From the IMG/VR virus record IMGVR_UViG_3300032431_000004, positions 1-64,000 of that record: a DNA stretch of 64,000 nt. One strand, written 5' to 3'. The notes under the pieces were generated by a model. That model ran no database searches. It saw nothing but the letters and a program-made list of their open reading frames with translations, and was not told the origin of the DNA. Shown one piece after another: positions 48,534-56,806 of this stretch; the first letter of the stretch is position 1; every line of letters starts with the position of its first letter. The position numbers and the translations under genes were made by a program. The DNA is from a virus.

Positions 48534-49069
48534 AATATTTTCTTGACACCGAATTTATTGAAGACGGCACCACTATTGACTTGATCAGCATTGGTCTGGT
48601 GTGTGAGGACGGGCGGGAATTCTACGCCGAAAACTCTAGCGCCGACCTTTCAAAGGCTGGGGAATGGGTGGAAGCGAATGTGTTGCCGTTGCTTTGGTCT
48701 AGAAGCGCAGACAAGGAAAAAGCAAGCCTGTGGAGCCGTGATGGCGTGGCTGGCGGATTGCTGACCCACAAAGAGATAGGCTCGGCAATTCGGCTGTTCA
48801 TACCGGAAGATGACAAGCCTGAGTTTTGGGCTTATTACGCAGACTATGACTGGGTAGCCTTTTGCCAGCTATTCGGAACAATGATGGATTTGCCAGATGG
48901 ATTTCCTATGTACTGTCGCGATATCAAGCAATGGTGCGACCAGCTTGGCAGCCCTGATCTGCCTAAGCAGGATGGGACAGAACACAATGCTCTTGAGGAT
49001 GCCCAGTGGACATTAGAGGCTTGGGAATTCTTGAACGCAATTGACCTAACCCCTAATGTCACTCCTTAA
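48530..49069 (+). CDS. 3'-5' exoribonuclease-like protein (DEDD fold, Rv2179c group)
   Basis: 179 residues from the ATGA overlap. MKYFLDTEFIEDGTTIDLIS gives Asp6 and Glu8, WAYYADYDWVAFCQL a second acidic site, and EHNALEDAQWTLEAW the His-x-x-x-x-Asp end; together the DEDDh nuclease pattern of the Rv2179c-like family. It is embedded in the tail module, unusual for a nuclease. Substrate (RNA or DNA) cannot be told. Confidence 0.75.
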   Translation: MKYFLDTEFIEDGTTIDLISIGLVCEDGREFYAENSSADLSKAGEWVEANVLPLLWSRSADKEKASLWSRDGVAGGLLTHKEIGSAIRLFIPEDDKPEFWAYYADYDWVAFCQLFGTMMDLPDGFPMYCRDIKQWCDQLGSPDLPKQDGTEHNALEDAQWTLEAWEFLNAIDLTPNVTP

Positions 49070-51113
49070 CCAGCTTGCCCGTAACTGCACAGTATCGATC
49101 GCCTATGCCAACGGCACGGGTAGCCTCAGTGTGACTGCTCAGCTAATCGATCTGGTGGTTAGCAACTCCCACTTAGATGAGAGCGGGCTGATAAAGGTCA
49201 CGGGGAAGCTGACGCTAGCAGGCCGGAGGGTGGTCGGATTCAGTGAAGAGCTAGACCCACGCATAAACCGTAGTCGGTGGCTGCGCGGCAATCGAATCAC
49301 TGTGCAGATAGCTGATAGTACCGGGGCGCTCGTTCCACATCCTAGAGGGGCGCTGCGTATCCTCAAGACACCGCCGCCGCCATCGCTTGACGGTGGCAAC
49401 TTAGAAATCGAAGTAGGTTGCGATCTTACCTACTTTGATAGCCCTGGGTTGCCAGAGAGCAATATTGACGCATCGCCAACCTTCCCTGCTGTCTTGACAC
49501 GGGCGATCGCAATCAATTACCTAGCTGACAAGATTGGCGCGCCATTACTGATTGATAGCATCCCTGAATATCCGCTGGCTTATCTACCGTCTGACCTTGA
49601 CGGCAGCCGCATCGCTCAAATGGGCGGGCTAGCATTTGTAGCCGGTTATGTGCTGTGGATGGATGGCGATCGCGCCTTGAGGGCAACGCGGATAGATGTA
49701 GAGCGATCGCCTGACTATACCTACTCAGCAATATTAGACGCCAGCAGTTTTGAATTTCGGCCTGCCGACGAAACCACGGCAGAAAACGTAACGGTAGTTG
49801 CCCCGATGGCAACGCGAACAATATTTGAGGTAGATCCCCCTCGCACCGACACAACCGAAGAGGGCAACTATAAAGAAACTGTCACGACTTCGATCAATGG
49901 CGACGTCTATTTTGTGGAAAGCAGGAAACAGCTAAAAGATTTATTCCCTACTATTTACCCGAATAATCGGGCAATGGCGATCGCCTCTACCACAACCAGG
50001 TCAGAATCGTATTCAACTGAGATGAGGTTAGACAGTGAAGAGGAGATGACGCGATCGCCCCAGGGCGTAGTACTGCCAACATTATTTCCCGGCAGCACTA
50101 CGCTGATTGATTCTGAACGAACTGTTACAAATTACGAATATCAGAACGGGGCAACCTACAAAATCTCAGTGTTGAGCTATCGCCCTGCTGGGGTAGCATT
50201 CCCATTTGATCCGCTCTACCCGGTGCCGACTGCATTGGTGTTGGTAGAAACGGATGTAAAACGATGGGATGTTTTCCGAGATGGGTATCAGCTGACGCAA
50301 ACTAAATTAGATTTGACTACTCGCAAATCAGAAGCCACTACCGATTACAGCTCAACCGAATACACGCCGCCAGCGCCAAAGTACAAAAAGGCAGATTATG
50401 ACCAAGAAGAAACTCCTACTGCGGGCGGCGCTGAATTTGAGCAGGATGGCGGCACGGATAGCGGGCTAGGGCGATCGCGTGTCTACAGCGTGACAGGCTC
50501 CATCAGCAGCCCTCAGCAGGCCGTAGAGCTAGCCAAAACGTTAGGACAAATCCTCTATGCCAGAGGATACCCCGTGAGTTGGTCAACTGCCATCCCTGAC
50601 ACGATGCTCTCCAGCTATAGCCCTCTGAGGGTGTGGAAGTGGATAGATCCTAACTGCACATCGCGGTATATGGCAGATGGTGACGCATTTGCGATCGCGC
50701 CTGATGAGGCTACATTTGCCGCTGATGGCTTGTTCCTAGGCACTGAGAATACACCGGGGGTTGTTGATCCACCCTATCGGTTCAAGCTAAAAGGGACGCT
50801 GGCGATCGGCTCGTCTTCAGTATTTGACCTGTCAGTGGTAGAGGATGCGTTGCTACTGGGCACCGTGGCGATCGGCTCGTCTTCAGTATTTGATCTGTCG
50901 GTTGTAACAGCTGCCGGGATGTCTGGCGTATTGGCGATCGGCAGCTCTAGCACGTTTGACCTGTCGGTTACGGAACCATCTGTACTGATTGGGTCAATGG
51001 CTTCTGAGACGACAGCAACCTTTGATTTATCTGCTACGCAACCACCTCCGCTACTTGGAGTGATGGCTTCTGAAACGACAGCGACGTTTGACCTGTCTGC
51101 TACGCAACCTTAA
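49056..51113 (+). CDS. tail tip / baseplate hub protein with C-terminal tandem repeats
   Basis: 685 residues. Residues 1-330 look like a hub protein (SVTAQLIDLVVSNSHLDESG, GGLAFVAGYVLWMDGD, long strands). The C-terminal 115 residues are five repeats of about 22 residues with the core (L/V)AIGSSS(V/T)FDLSV or ASETTATFDLSA. The DNA repeats are nearly exact, so the array is recent and can change length. Overlaps the upstream gene by 14 nt. Confidence 0.65.
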   Translation: MSLLNQLARNCTVSIAYANGTGSLSVTAQLIDLVVSNSHLDESGLIKVTGKLTLAGRRVVGFSEELDPRINRSRWLRGNRITVQIADSTGALVPHPRGALRILKTPPPPSLDGGNLEIEVGCDLTYFDSPGLPESNIDASPTFPAVLTRAIAINYLADKIGAPLLIDSIPEYPLAYLPSDLDGSRIAQMGGLAFVAGYVLWMDGDRALRATRIDVERSPDYTYSAILDASSFEFRPADETTAENVTVVAPMATRTIFEVDPPRTDTTEEGNYKETVTTSINGDVYFVESRKQLKDLFPTIYPNNRAMAIASTTTRSESYSTEMRLDSEEEMTRSPQGVVLPTLFPGSTTLIDSERTVTNYEYQNGATYKISVLSYRPAGVAFPFDPLYPVPTALVLVETDVKRWDVFRDGYQLTQTKLDLTTRKSEATTDYSSTEYTPPAPKYKKADYDQEETPTAGGAEFEQDGGTDSGLGRSRVYSVTGSISSPQQAVELAKTLGQILYARGYPVSWSTAIPDTMLSSYSPLRVWKWIDPNCTSRYMADGDAFAIAPDEATFAADGLFLGTENTPGVVDPPYRFKLKGTLAIGSSSVFDLSVVEDALLLGTVAIGSSSVFDLSVVTAAGMSGVLAIGSSSTFDLSVTEPSVLIGSMASETTATFDLSATQPPPLLGVMASETTATFDLSATQP

Positions 51114-51130
51114 AGAGGAGTATTGACACA

Positions 51131-51985
51131 ATGCCTAGCTCGATTTCTGGATTTCTCGCAGGTGAATTATTACGTCTAGTTTTCAACAATTTTGGTGGGC
51201 ACGAACCTCTTCCAACTATTTATATTGAGCTTCTGACAGCAGCCCCCAACAACTATTTTTATGGTGGAGGTAGCATACAAGGTTCAAGCCTTAGCAGGCT
51301 AGCGATCGCCAACAATTCAACTAATTTCCCATCAGCCTCAACAATTGGATTGGTAACGCAAAAAGTTAATGGAACCACACTAAGTTTTGGCACGGCTGGC
51401 AGCGCCCTGTCTTTTGTAGGCTTTGGCTTTTATGATTCTGCTACAGGTGGCACATGGCTTGGAGGTGGAAGCTTCACGGTGCCATTAGATTTTGCGTCAG
51501 GAGTAGCTGTGACGATCGCCCCTGGAGGCGTTGCTATTGGCATCAACACCGCTAGCGCAGGGGGCTGCTCAGGCTATGTATGCCGTAGAATGCTAGACCT
51601 AGCTTTTGGAGCTGTAGCCTATACTAAACCGAGTAATTTTGGCGCATATTTCACAACCGCGCCAAACTACGCTACTGGTGCGGGTGGTGTTGAGGCGGCA
51701 GGCGGCGGATATTCCCGTGTCGAAACTACTGGGGCAGGCGGCATCAATGACGGTAATGAACAGATTTTTGCATCTTCATCACTTCCGATTGACTCTAATA
51801 TCATTTTTGCAAATCCCACAGCTGACCAAGGCACAGCAGTAGCGGGTGGAATATTCGATGCTGCTAGCGGAGGGAATCTGTTATGCGGTGGAGATCTTGC
51901 AGTGCCAAGAAACCTAGTTTCAGGATCTACTGGCGTTTTCTTTGAAGTGTATTCAATCCAAGTAAGAATCTTGTCTGTAGATTAA
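51131..51985 (+). CDS. tail-fibre protein, two gp80-like domains, copy 1
   Basis: 284 residues, AGAGGAG site. Two related halves: LPTIYIELLTAAP...SRLAIANNSTNFPSA...FVGFGFYDSATGGTWLGGG, and FGAYFTTAPN...GGYSRVETT...NPTADQGTAVAGGIFDAASG. The pattern (A..RV...NNxTNFPxA...AW.IFDA..GGN.L) is that of small phage fibre domains. Paralogue of the next gene. Confidence 0.65.
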   Translation: MPSSISGFLAGELLRLVFNNFGGHEPLPTIYIELLTAAPNNYFYGGGSIQGSSLSRLAIANNSTNFPSASTIGLVTQKVNGTTLSFGTAGSALSFVGFGFYDSATGGTWLGGGSFTVPLDFASGVAVTIAPGGVAIGINTASAGGCSGYVCRRMLDLAFGAVAYTKPSNFGAYFTTAPNYATGAGGVEAAGGGYSRVETTGAGGINDGNEQIFASSSLPIDSNIIFANPTADQGTAVAGGIFDAASGGNLLCGGDLAVPRNLVSGSTGVFFEVYSIQVRILSVD

Positions 51986-51994
51986 CCGGAGATA

Positions 51995-52849
51995 TTGACC
52001 ATGCCAAGCGCGATCGCACGTACACTGTCGGGATCTCTTCTAAATCATGTATTTGGGAATACTGCCTACACCCCGCTGGGCACCATTCATGTAGCGGTGC
52101 TGACAACCAGCGCATCCGACTGGACAGTGGGCACCGGGGCAGTGCAGGCAGCTGGCGTTGCTAGAGTTGCGCTCGTCAATAATTTGACCAACTTCCCGGC
52201 AGCGGTAACGGCTGGCACCCTGACCAGCAAAGGTAACGGAATAGCGATCGCATTCGGGAACGCCCCGGCGAACCTAAGCCTAGTTGGATTTGCCCTGTAC
52301 AGCGCGGCTAGTGCAGGGGTATGGCTAGGGGGTGGGACGCTAAATGCACCGCTAGCAGTATCTAGCGGCAGCCCGATTAGGTTTGATGCTGGCACCATGA
52401 CGATCCGAGGGAGTTCAAGTGCGGGCGAACCGAGCGGGTTCCTTTTCCGCAGGCTATTAGATCTTGCTTTTGGTTCTGCCGCTTATGCAGCGCCGGCTAA
52501 TATATTTGGAGCGTATTACACTACCGCACCAAGCAACGCTACAGGCACAGGTGGTATTGAGCCAGGTGTAGGAGCATATGCCAGAGTGAGCAGAGCAAAT
52601 AACACAACCAACTTCCCTAGCGCTACTGGCGGCACTGTGGCCACCAAAACTTGTGCTACTGACATTGCGTTCCCAAATCCAACGGCTCCACAGGGCACCG
52701 CAGTAGCAGGCGGACTGATTGATGCTGCTACTGCGGGGAATCTATTATGGTCAGGAGCTTTGGTTAGCAATCGGGTAGTTAGCACCACCACCACTGAGGT
52801 CAAATTTACTGCAAATACGATCGCACTTAATATCACCCCGGTATCGTAA
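51995..52849 (+). CDS. tail-fibre protein, two gp80-like domains, copy 2
   Basis: 284 residues, the same length and layout as the gene before (GTIHVAVLTTSASDWTVGTG, LTNFPAAVTAGTLTSKGNG, VGFALYSAASAGVWLGGG; then a second half with NNTTNFPSATGGTVATKTC). Likely alternative or additive receptor-binding proteins. Ends in the next start (TAATG). Confidence 0.65.
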   Translation: MTMPSAIARTLSGSLLNHVFGNTAYTPLGTIHVAVLTTSASDWTVGTGAVQAAGVARVALVNNLTNFPAAVTAGTLTSKGNGIAIAFGNAPANLSLVGFALYSAASAGVWLGGGTLNAPLAVSSGSPIRFDAGTMTIRGSSSAGEPSGFLFRRLLDLAFGSAAYAAPANIFGAYYTTAPSNATGTGGIEPGVGAYARVSRANNTTNFPSATGGTVATKTCATDIAFPNPTAPQGTAVAGGLIDAATAGNLLWSGALVSNRVVSTTTTEVKFTANTIALNITPVS

Positions 52850-53112
52850 TGACTGACTTAGCGCGACAACGATTAGAGCAAAGCCGCGCCAATTACTTGG
52901 CAGCTTTCCAGACCAGAGAAGAGCAGCGATTGACTCAACGACAAATCGCGATCGCCTATCAGGGGTTCGATAGGGGTAGTCATAAGGCCAAAACTTTCGA
53001 TGGCGGCACAGTGGAGATTGAACCACTGTTTAACGGCAGCGCTCAAGTCGGTGAACTACTGGCAGGGGTGCGATCGGGTAACAAAATATTAGCCATTGGG
53101 AAGAGTCAATGA
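52849..53112 (+). CDS. small tail-region protein sharing the MTDLAR start
   Basis: 87 residues, MTDLARQRLEQSRANYLAAF..., with GSAQVGELLAGVRSGNKILA near the end. The start and the GS...VG or NGEEV segment recur in the protein at 53347. Possibly an attachment module that joins to the same tail site. Confidence 0.55.
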   Translation: MTDLARQRLEQSRANYLAAFQTREEQRLTQRQIAIAYQGFDRGSHKAKTFDGGTVEIEPLFNGSAQVGELLAGVRSGNKILAIGKSQ

Positions 53113-53354
53113 ACGATTTCAGCGGATTAAAGCAAAAACTAATTGACGAGGGGAAGCTGGAAGAGTTTGCAGAAGCTTGCATCCGCTTTTGCTATGCAAC
53201 TCCAGATGGGGAGCCAGTTGCTCACTTGTCCCTTACAGCTATAGATCTAGACCCCCAAGGCAGCATCGAAGCTGCCGAACTGATAACAGCAATCGTATTC
53301 CTGACAAAAGAACAAGTTATTTTGATTGGGCTGAAGGTGCTAGCGCATGACTGA
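53109..53354 (+). CDS. hypothetical protein
   Basis: 81 residues, acidic helical (MNDFSGLKQKLIDEGKLEEF...). ATGA overlap upstream, ATGACTGA overlap downstream. Not recognised. Confidence 0.5.
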   Translation: MNDFSGLKQKLIDEGKLEEFAEACIRFCYATPDGEPVAHLSLTAIDLDPQGSIEAAELITAIVFLTKEQVILIGLKVLAHD

Positions 53355-54477
53355 TCTCGCACGGCGCAAACTTGACCAAGGGCGCGATCGCTATCTCCAG
53401 CGCCTAGCCAGACAGTCAGCATCTCCGCAGCCGCCATCCTACCTAGGCGCTGGCAATGAGGAGGGCAACCCCCTACTGGCAACACCGGGCGGCACTCCTA
53501 CTCAGTACGGGCGACAGCTATCATCGGGCAGCATTAGGAATGGGGAAGAGGTTGCGGTATTCAGGGGCGATCGCATTAGCCGGACTGTTGGGCGCAATCG
53601 CATTGTGAGGGATGAAGATGAAGACGCCGCGATCGTGCCTACTGAGCTGGCATGGGTGATGTTCTATGAGAATGGGATACCAAGCCCAGCAGGTGTCAGA
53701 TATATCTATGAATTTTATGTAGGAGGCATCTGCCCTACCTTACTAGCATTTGAGATTAACGAATTCCCTCCATTCAGTAGAGAGTTTACCCGTGAACGCT
53801 ACATGGAGTATGCCCTAGCGCTAGAAGATAGGGGGGCAGTTCTAGAGATCCGGCTTGGGCGTTTATACCCGTTTGGATTGCAGCCTGGGGCTAGCCCTCC
53901 TGATCCCGTCCCTAGCGATGCCCTGCCAGAACTTGGTGTTTTTTCAGCCCAAGTGCTTGATCCTAATTCTGATTACTATCGATACGTGAGTAGGAGAGCC
54001 TTTCTGATCACTCGCGATGGGATTGTTACTGAAATCCCTCCAGGCACTAGCGAAGCTATTGGGGCTTGGGAATATGAACGCCGTGAGTATCTTATTAATT
54101 GGCAACCATTAGATCCTACGCCTGTCGCGCTAACTGACTTTTGTGCCCAAAATCTTTTGCAGCCCGGTAGTGAAAACAACTATTACAAAGGGAAGCTGAC
54201 TGTACCAAGGTTTAACCCCCCTGCTCTTGGCGAACAAATAATCTTATCTAGAAGATTCACCAGTAATGCGGTAGAGACTGCGCTTATCACGAATCTCAAT
54301 CCACCGCCTGAGGTCACCATTTACTTATGCGCTGCGAATCTCGAAACCTCTCCAACAGAATGCCAAGCCACGGTTACTCAGGTAAAACCGTTCGTCATTA
54401 CTCGGCCTGACTTCATTCTGAGTTTCTTCGCCGGTGGTCAGTACAGGTTTCTAATATCAGGCAATTTAGCAAGCTGA
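53347..54477 (+). CDS. tail-associated protein, long MTDLAR copy
   Basis: 376 residues. N-terminus MTDLARRKLDQGRDRYLQRL matches the 87-residue protein two genes upstream; a Pro/Gly linker follows, then a beta domain of about 280 residues without recognised motif. Last rightward gene before the leftward methylase unit. Possibly a receptor-binding or adaptor protein. Confidence 0.55.
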   Translation: MTDLARRKLDQGRDRYLQRLARQSASPQPPSYLGAGNEEGNPLLATPGGTPTQYGRQLSSGSIRNGEEVAVFRGDRISRTVGRNRIVRDEDEDAAIVPTELAWVMFYENGIPSPAGVRYIYEFYVGGICPTLLAFEINEFPPFSREFTRERYMEYALALEDRGAVLEIRLGRLYPFGLQPGASPPDPVPSDALPELGVFSAQVLDPNSDYYRYVSRRAFLITRDGIVTEIPPGTSEAIGAWEYERREYLINWQPLDPTPVALTDFCAQNLLQPGSENNYYKGKLTVPRFNPPALGEQIILSRRFTSNAVETALITNLNPPPEVTIYLCAANLETSPTECQATVTQVKPFVITRPDFILSFFAGGQYRFLISGNLAS

Positions 54478-54486
54478 GAAATCGCC

Positions 54487-54831
54487 CTATCCGCTGGCTT
54501 GACATGCGATCGCACTTGGCATTCCGGCATCGCTAATACCCACTTTCAGCCGATACTCTTCAATTTGCGCTGGCGTGGCTTCACCCAATATGTCTAGTCG
54601 GTTCATGCCGGGGCTGGCAACAATTCCAAATGGGTTGCCGCCTTTGGTGAACTTTGGCGATCGTGCTAGCACGTATACAGAGCAATGGTAGACGGTGCCT
54701 CTCTTGAGCGGTTCAGGGCTTAATGTGATTGCCCGATAGTCATAGTTGTTCCGATCTACCACATATAGCCATTGCCGATAATTGGCAATCTTTAACTTTT
54801 GACCCGACCCGGCAACTGTCAGTAAGGGCAT
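54487..54831 (-). CDS. hypothetical protein
   Basis: 114 residues, beta-rich (LKIANYRQWLYVVDRNNYDY, TVYHCSVYVLARSPKF). Lies downstream of the ParB-methylase gene on the same strand, separated by 86 bases that hold no gene. Not recognised. Confidence 0.5.
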   Translation of the reverse strand: MPLLTVAGSGQKLKIANYRQWLYVVDRNNYDYRAITLSPEPLKRGTVYHCSVYVLARSPKFTKGGNPFGIVASPGMNRLDILGEATPAQIEEYRLKVGISDAGMPSAIACQASG

Positions 54832-54917
54832 ATTGCTTTTGATCGATAGCTACTCCGGCTCAAGAATAGCCTAGGTTGGGGCTGGTAGCGATATTGGGCG
54901 CTGATGGGCGATCGCTT

Positions 54918-56294
54918 TTAGACGTGCCCGACTAGCACTGCATTGACACCTGTAAGCGCTTCCCACCTTTCCAGGATCACGGTGCAATAGAGGTCGCTCA
55001 GCTCAAAGCCGTAGACGGTGCGATCGCCTTCCATCTGTTGAGCTGCGATTAAGCTCATGCCGCTGCCTAGGAATGGGTCAAAGATTAGATCGTCGGGCTT
55101 GCCATATTTCTCAAAGCACCATTCAGCAAGCGCGATCGGCTTTTGGGTTGGGTGAACTCTTTTTTGTCCATGCTCTGAAGCCTTTAAGCAGCCATTCCAC
55201 ATGTGACGAAAGATGCGTACAGACGTGGGCTGGTTTGTCCATGCTAATTCAGCATCGGCAAAGTCCCCAGAGTTTTCTTTGTCCCAAATTAGCCAGCAAC
55301 TAGAGTCTGGCAGTGCGCTTGAAAAGTGATTAGCTCCCCACCAAAACTGGTTAGGCATTGAGCGAAGGAGGTTGAAGGCGGCGATCGCGGTTTTGGTTGA
55401 ATCGTCACCAATGACAGCTGGACGAGGGATGCTTTGGATCGGCTTCTTCGAGAGAGAAGAAGCCGATCCAAAGGGCTTTGCTCTGTCCTTCATTGGGTCA
55501 AACTTCATTCCGTACGGAGGATCAGCCCACACCATCCCCACCGCCCGATCGCCCAGCAACTTCTTAACATTCCCCTCATCAGTCGAATCACCGCAGCAGA
55601 TCCGGTGCCGCCCCAATTGCCAGATCTCACCCAACTTTACGCGACTGGCGATCGCGCCTTCGTCTGCTGCATCTAGCAGGTCTGCGATCGCCTCCTCATC
55701 CTCTTCCTGTGGGATGCCTTCCCCCTCTGCCTCTAACTCTTCATACCTCAGCAGGGCATCTAAGTAATCGCCATCAAAACCAATCGGCAAAGAATCCTCA
55801 TCAGCCAGCCCTTCTAATTGCTTAGAGAAGCCAGAGTCAAACATCTTGGCGATATCGTGGGCGCTGAAATCGCTACCCGCCATGGTCAGAATGTTGTGAG
55901 AAAAGCCAAACGCTTCAGCTTGCTTCTCTGACAATGCATCAACTCCAAACTTCACAGGTACAACCCATTCGCCATCAGCCTTGAGTGTGCCGATCCCTTT
56001 GGGTGGATCTTCACCCTGCTGTCTCATCAACGCTAGTCGGAATAGGAGAGCCTTAGTTCGTCCGTTACCGTAGACAAACCCACCTTCACCGCCATTTAGG
56101 TTGCTATCCCACTTAGCACAATCGGCATACCCATAGGACGCGATTGCTTCATCCAACATCTGAAGGTCATGCAACTTTGCATTATCCTTCCAAAGCTGCA
56201 AGTCGAGATCGAACGCTGGCAAGGGCACGTAGCGGATGTGTAGAACATCGCCATCAACGGCTGAGTGGTTAACTGAAGATTCTAGTATCGACAT
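54918..56294 (-). CDS. ParB-like nuclease domain fused to a DNA methyltransferase
   Basis: 458 residues. Residues 15-155 follow the ParB/Sulfiredoxin plan (VYGNGRTKALLFRLALMRQQ in place of the usual G.H.R motif). Residues 215-458 are a beta-class amino-methylase: VWADPPYG at 256-262, later RVHPTQKPIALAEWC and FDPFLGSGMSLIAAQQM, with motif IV ahead of motif I. Common in phages as a self-protecting methylase. It is leftward and separate from the early methylases. The gene contains a perfect 17-bp hairpin (55433-55472). Confidence 0.82.
   Translation of the reverse strand: MSILESSVNHSAVDGDVLHIRYVPLPAFDLDLQLWKDNAKLHDLQMLDEAIASYGYADCAKWDSNLNGGEGGFVYGNGRTKALLFRLALMRQQGEDPPKGIGTLKADGEWVVPVKFGVDALSEKQAEAFGFSHNILTMAGSDFSAHDIAKMFDSGFSKQLEGLADEDSLPIGFDGDYLDALLRYEELEAEGEGIPQEEDEEAIADLLDAADEGAIASRVKLGEIWQLGRHRICCGDSTDEGNVKKLLGDRAVGMVWADPPYGMKFDPMKDRAKPFGSASSLSKKPIQSIPRPAVIGDDSTKTAIAAFNLLRSMPNQFWWGANHFSSALPDSSCWLIWDKENSGDFADAELAWTNQPTSVRIFRHMWNGCLKASEHGQKRVHPTQKPIALAEWCFEKYGKPDDLIFDPFLGSGMSLIAAQQMEGDRTVYGFELSDLYCTVILERWEALTGVNAVLVGHV
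55433..55472. repeat. perfect 17-bp inverted repeat inside the methylase gene
   Basis: TTTGGATCGGCTTCTTC, loop GAGAGA, GAAGAAGCCGATCCAAA. Encodes about residues 275-288 (SASSLSKKPIQS) between motif IV and the C-terminal motifs, a place where loops vary in the family. It looks like an inserted palindrome or a programmed structure. Confidence 0.8.
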
Positions 56295-56313
56295 CTTGGG
56301 GAAATATTTTAGC

Positions 56314-56355
56314 TAAAGTTTAGCGCGGTTGCCTATACGTTTGGGCTAAACTTTA
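56314..56355. promoter_or_regulatory. 11-bp inverted repeat between divergent methylase and lysis genes
   Basis: TAAAGTTTAGC (56314-56324) and GCTAAACTTTA (56345-56355) around 20 bases. It lies in the control region of two divergent genes, as expected for an operator of a dimeric regulator. Confidence 0.55.
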
Positions 56356-56373
56356 TGCAAACCCTACAACCAT

Positions 56374-56790
56374 ATGGAACCTACTGATATTGACTCAATC
56401 GCGCTTCGAGTTGATGCTCTAGAAAAATCGCAAGATGCGGCAGCCCAAATCGACACACAGCAGCAGGCACTAATTCAAAGTCTCTCTGAGGTGATTGGTC
56501 AGCTAGCTGCTGAAAAGCAGGCCGCAAAAGCGGAAGCTAGTCTTGGTCAGAAGCTAATGGGATCTTTGATTTTTACCATTATATTACTGGGATTTAGCAT
56601 AGATCCCAGTACCACACGCATCAAAAGTGAAGGGGCTGAAGTTGGGCTGCGAGAAGTCCCTTGGGGCGTTTCAGCAGGCTGCTTACTAGCGATCGCAGTA
56701 GTAGTTTTGAACCAAGAACAAACGGATAGAGGGATTGCGGTACTGGCAAGCATCAGAGGTCTAGCGGTCATCCACAAAGGCAACGGCTGA
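56374..56790 (+). CDS. holin-like membrane protein
   Basis: 138 residues. Residues 1-60 form a coiled coil (Leu-Glu-Lys-Ser-Gln, Ala-Ala-Glu-Lys-Gln). Hydrophobic segments follow at about 67-82 (GSLIFTIILLGFSI) and 105-118 (AGCLLAIAVVVLN). Two membrane spans directly before an endolysin are typical of holins. No signal peptide. Confidence 0.6.
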   Translation: MEPTDIDSIALRVDALEKSQDAAAQIDTQQQALIQSLSEVIGQLAAEKQAAKAEASLGQKLMGSLIFTIILLGFSIDPSTTRIKSEGAEVGLREVPWGVSAGCLLAIAVVVLNQEQTDRGIAVLASIRGLAVIHKGNG

Positions 56791-56806
56791 TTCAGGAAAA
56801 AGGCAA

